From Mycobacterium gordonae (GTDB lineage Bacteria; Actinomycetota; Actinomycetes; Mycobacteriales; Mycobacteriaceae), in the NCBI RefSeq assembly GCF_001417955.2, contig NZ_LKTM01000341.1:1-41586 (forward strand): a DNA stretch of 41,586 nt, read 5' to 3'. Position numbers and translations under genes: made by a program. Under the pieces are notes generated by a model. That model made no database searches. It was not told the origin of the DNA and saw nothing but the letters and a program-made list of their open reading frames with translations. This document shows, in pieces, positions 39,548 to 41,586 of this stretch (its first letter is position 1; each line of letters begins with the position of its first letter).

Positions 39548-40945
39548 ATGCTGGCCCGCCGTTCGCACGTTATCTCCGACTGGGATCCCGAAGATGTGGT
39601 CGCGTGGGAGGCGGGCAACAAGGACATCGCCCGGCGCAACCTGATCTGGTCGGTGGCCGCCGAACACGTCGGATTCTCCGTCTGGTCGATCTGGTCGGTG
39701 ATGGTGCTGTTCATGCCGGCGTCGGTGTACGGGTTCTCCGCCGGAGACAAATTCCTGCTGGGCGCCACGGCGACGCTGGTGGGCGGCTGCCTGCGGTTCC
39801 CCTACACCTTCGCGACCGCGAAGTTCGGCGGCCGCAACTGGACCGTCTTCTCGGCGGTGGTGCTGCTTGTCCCGACCGTCGGAACCATTGTGCTGCTGGC
39901 CAATCCGGGCCTGCCGCGGTGGCCGTATCTGGTGTGCGCCGCGCTCGCCGGACTCGGCGGCGGCAACTTCGCCTCCTCCATGACGAACATCAACGCGTTC
40001 TATCCGCAACGGCTCAAAGGCTGGGCGCTGGCACTCAACGCCGGTGGCGGCAACCTCGGAGTGCCGATGATCCAGCTGGTCGGCCTGCTGGTGATCGCCA
40101 CCGCCGGCGACCGCAGGCCGTACTGGGTCTGCGCGGTGTACCTGGTGCTGCTGGCAGTGGCCGGTATCGGCGCGGCGTTGTACATGGACAACCTCAAGCA
40201 GTACCGCATCGAGATGCACACCATGCGCAAGGTGCTGTCCGAGCCGCACACCTGGGTGATCTCAACGCTTTACATCGGCACCTTCGGCTCGTTCATCGGA
40301 TTCTCGTTCGCGTTCGGCCAGGTGTTGCAGATCAACTTCATCGCGGGCGGGCAGAGCACGGGGCAAGCCGCCCTGCATGCTGCCCAGATCGCCTTTCTGG
40401 GACCGCTGCTGGGTTCGCTGTCGCGGGTGTACGGGGGCCGGCTGGCCGACCGGATCGGCGGTGGGCGGGTCACCCTGGGCGTGTTCTGCGCGATGATCCT
40501 CGCGGCCGGAATACTGGTCAGCGTAAGTACTTTCGGCGATCACCGCACCGGCCCCGCACCGGCCTCCACGATGATCGGTTACGTGGTGGGCTTTGTGGCG
40601 TTGTTCATCCTGTCCGGGATCGGCAACGGCTCTGTGTACAAGATGATCCCGTCGATCTTCGAAGCCCGCAGCCATTCACTGCCGGTGAGTGAGGCCGAAC
40701 GACGGCAGTGGTCGCGTTCGATGTCCGGCGCACTGATCGGGTTCGCCGGGGCCGTCGGCGCGCTGGGCGGCGTCGGCGTCAATCTCGCTCTGCGACAGTC
40801 TTATTCGAGCTACGGTACCGCGACGTCGGCGTTCTGGGTCTTTGTCGGGTTCTACATCGCCGCCTCGGTACTGACGTGGGCGATCTACGTGCGCAGGCCG
40901 CTTGGCGCAACCGCGGCCGGCCGCACCGGCCTGGCATACGTGTAG
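39548..40945 (+). CDS. narK3: Nitrate/nitrite transporter NarK3
   Basis: A 465-residue major facilitator protein with twelve membrane helices. NarK signatures are present: GGNFASSMTNINAFYPQRLKG in parts, and a second one around FSGIGNGS-like FILSGIGNGSVYKMIPSIF, the asparagine-rich nitrate signatures of the NNP family. It should exchange nitrate and nitrite or import nitrate with protons. The ATG at 39548 was chosen over one 18 nt upstream because TAGGAG lies 6 nt before it. The stop is separated by a single base from the stop of the convergent glycine-rich gene. Confidence 0.9.
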   Translation: MLARRSHVISDWDPEDVVAWEAGNKDIARRNLIWSVAAEHVGFSVWSIWSVMVLFMPASVYGFSAGDKFLLGATATLVGGCLRFPYTFATAKFGGRNWTVFSAVVLLVPTVGTIVLLANPGLPRWPYLVCAALAGLGGGNFASSMTNINAFYPQRLKGWALALNAGGGNLGVPMIQLVGLLVIATAGDRRPYWVCAVYLVLLAVAGIGAALYMDNLKQYRIEMHTMRKVLSEPHTWVISTLYIGTFGSFIGFSFAFGQVLQINFIAGGQSTGQAALHAAQIAFLGPLLGSLSRVYGGRLADRIGGGRVTLGVFCAMILAAGILVSVSTFGDHRTGPAPASTMIGYVVGFVALFILSGIGNGSVYKMIPSIFEARSHSLPVSEAERRQWSRSMSGALIGFAGAVGALGGVGVNLALRQSYSSYGTATSAFWVFVGFYIAASVLTWAIYVRRPLGATAAGRTGLAYV

Positions 40946-40946
40946 A

Positions 40947-41586
40947 TCACGCGCGCTTGACTGTCGGGCCGGGGTAGCCGGCAGTGCCCGGGGTCCCGTC
41001 GAAGTCCGGGCTGCTCAGTCCGTCGGCTCCGGCCAGGCCGTCGTAGCCAGTAGACCCCAGGCCGAGCCCGGCCGCGCCGCCGGTGCCGGCGTCACCCCGG
41101 GAGCCACCGGCTCCCCCCGCTCCGCCGTCACCGAAGCCGCCGCCCGCGCCGTCCCACCCGATCAGTCCGCCGCGTCCGCCGGTCCCGCCGGTACCCGCGT
41201 TGCCCCCGTTGCCTCCGTCACCGCCGCGGCCGGCGTCACCGCCGGCGCCGCCGAAGCCGCCGAACGCGGTTCCGGAGGGGGCGCCGGCGTTGCCGCCGGC
41301 GGCACCGTTGCCACCGTGGCCACCCAGACCGCCGCTGCCCCCGGCACCACCGGCCCCGCCGAAGCCACCTGCTCCGCCGTTACCGGCCAGCATCCCGCCG
41401 GCCCCGGCGTTTCCGCCCGCGCCACCGGCGCCACCCTGGCCTCCGTGGCCGCCCTCGCCGCCGCCGCCGCCCCGTCCGCCGTTGCCGCCGAACGAGTTTC
41501 CGCCTGAGCTGTAGGCGGCGTTGGTGGACGACGAATCGATGTAGTAGTGCCCGCCGCCGGAACCACCACTGCCGCCGGCGGAACCG
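40947..41586 (-). CDS. C-terminal part of a PGRS-type glycine-rich protein, 5' end beyond the window
   Basis: The frame is open from the right edge to TGA at 40947-40949, giving 212 residues. Most of it is GGAGG, GGxGG and GGNGG-type repeats, the pattern of PE_PGRS proteins. A non-repetitive break, HYYIDSSSTNAAYSSGGNSF, lies near the start of the visible part. The tail ends ...GTPGTAGYPGPTVKRA, without a folded C-terminal domain. The N-terminal PE domain, if any, lies outside the window, so membership of PE_PGRS is likely but not proven. I do not recall a PGRS gene beside narK3 in H37Rv. Confidence 0.8.
   Translation of the reverse strand, partial: GSAGGSGGSGGGHYYIDSSSTNAAYSSGGNSFGGNGGRGGGGGEGGHGGQGGAGGAGGNAGAGGMLAGNGGAGGFGGAGGAGGSGGLGGHGGNGAAGGNAGAPSGTAFGGFGGAGGDAGRGGDGGNGGNAGTGGTGGRGGLIGWDGAGGGFGDGGAGGAGGSRGDAGTGGAAGLGLGSTGYDGLAGADGLSSPDFDGTPGTAGYPGPTVKRA

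Overview
The window is high-GC chromosomal DNA from a Mycobacterium, most likely a slow-growing non-tuberculous species. It contains a complete ESX-3 type VII secretion locus, PE, PPE-PPW and PGRS-type genes, chromosomal aac(2')-I, fadE6, fadD2 and narK3. Gene content and order closely follow, from memory, the M. tuberculosis H37Rv segment Rv0261c to Rv0312, read in the opposite direction. Several H37Rv genes are absent and a few genes have moved, so it is not the M. tuberculosis complex. No tRNA, rRNA, insertion sequence or CRISPR array was seen, and no gene-free stretch exceeds 300 bases.

Layout. 1-8429: an Hsp70-like membrane protein cut by the left edge, a SnoaL-like protein, an exported YkuD-fold protein, a PAP2 phosphatase, an uncharacterised 160-aa protein, a BluB-type flavoprotein overlapping a type I sulfatase, a trans-aconitate methyltransferase (tam) and an alpha/beta hydrolase. 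8416-21661 (minus strand): the ESX-3 operon eccA3-eccB3-eccC3-PE5-esxG-esxH-espG3-eccD3-mycP3-eccE3, with 4-nt stop/start overlaps at most junctions. 21843-26099 (minus strand): two PPE-PPW genes flanking an SAM-dependent methyltransferase. 26187-30761: an MpaB-like oxygenase, two TetR regulators with inverted-repeat operators, a VOC protein, a small membrane protein and a hydrolase. 30830-37223: fadE6, fadD2, a LigD-type primase-polymerase and the Tat lipoprotein fecB2. 37309-40945: pxpB, pxpC, aac(2')-I and narK3. 40947-41586: the C-terminal part of a PGRS-type glycine-rich protein cut by the right edge.

The most interesting part is the remodelled ESX-3 locus. The PPE gene expected between PE5 and esxG (PPE4) is missing, and a PPE-PPW gene sits directly upstream of eccA3 instead. 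The two PPE paralogues carry different candidate metal-binding linkers at the same place: a His/Asp-rich stretch in the PPE3-like protein and an acidic, calcium-loop-like stretch in the other. EsxH has Gln at position 70, where the M. tuberculosis zinc-site ligand is His. Candidate Zur boxes precede both the PPE3-like gene and eccA3, and an IdeR-like box lies just upstream of eccA3. Together these suggest a zinc- and iron-controlled export system whose PE/PPE and Esx substrates differ in metal handling from the textbook version.
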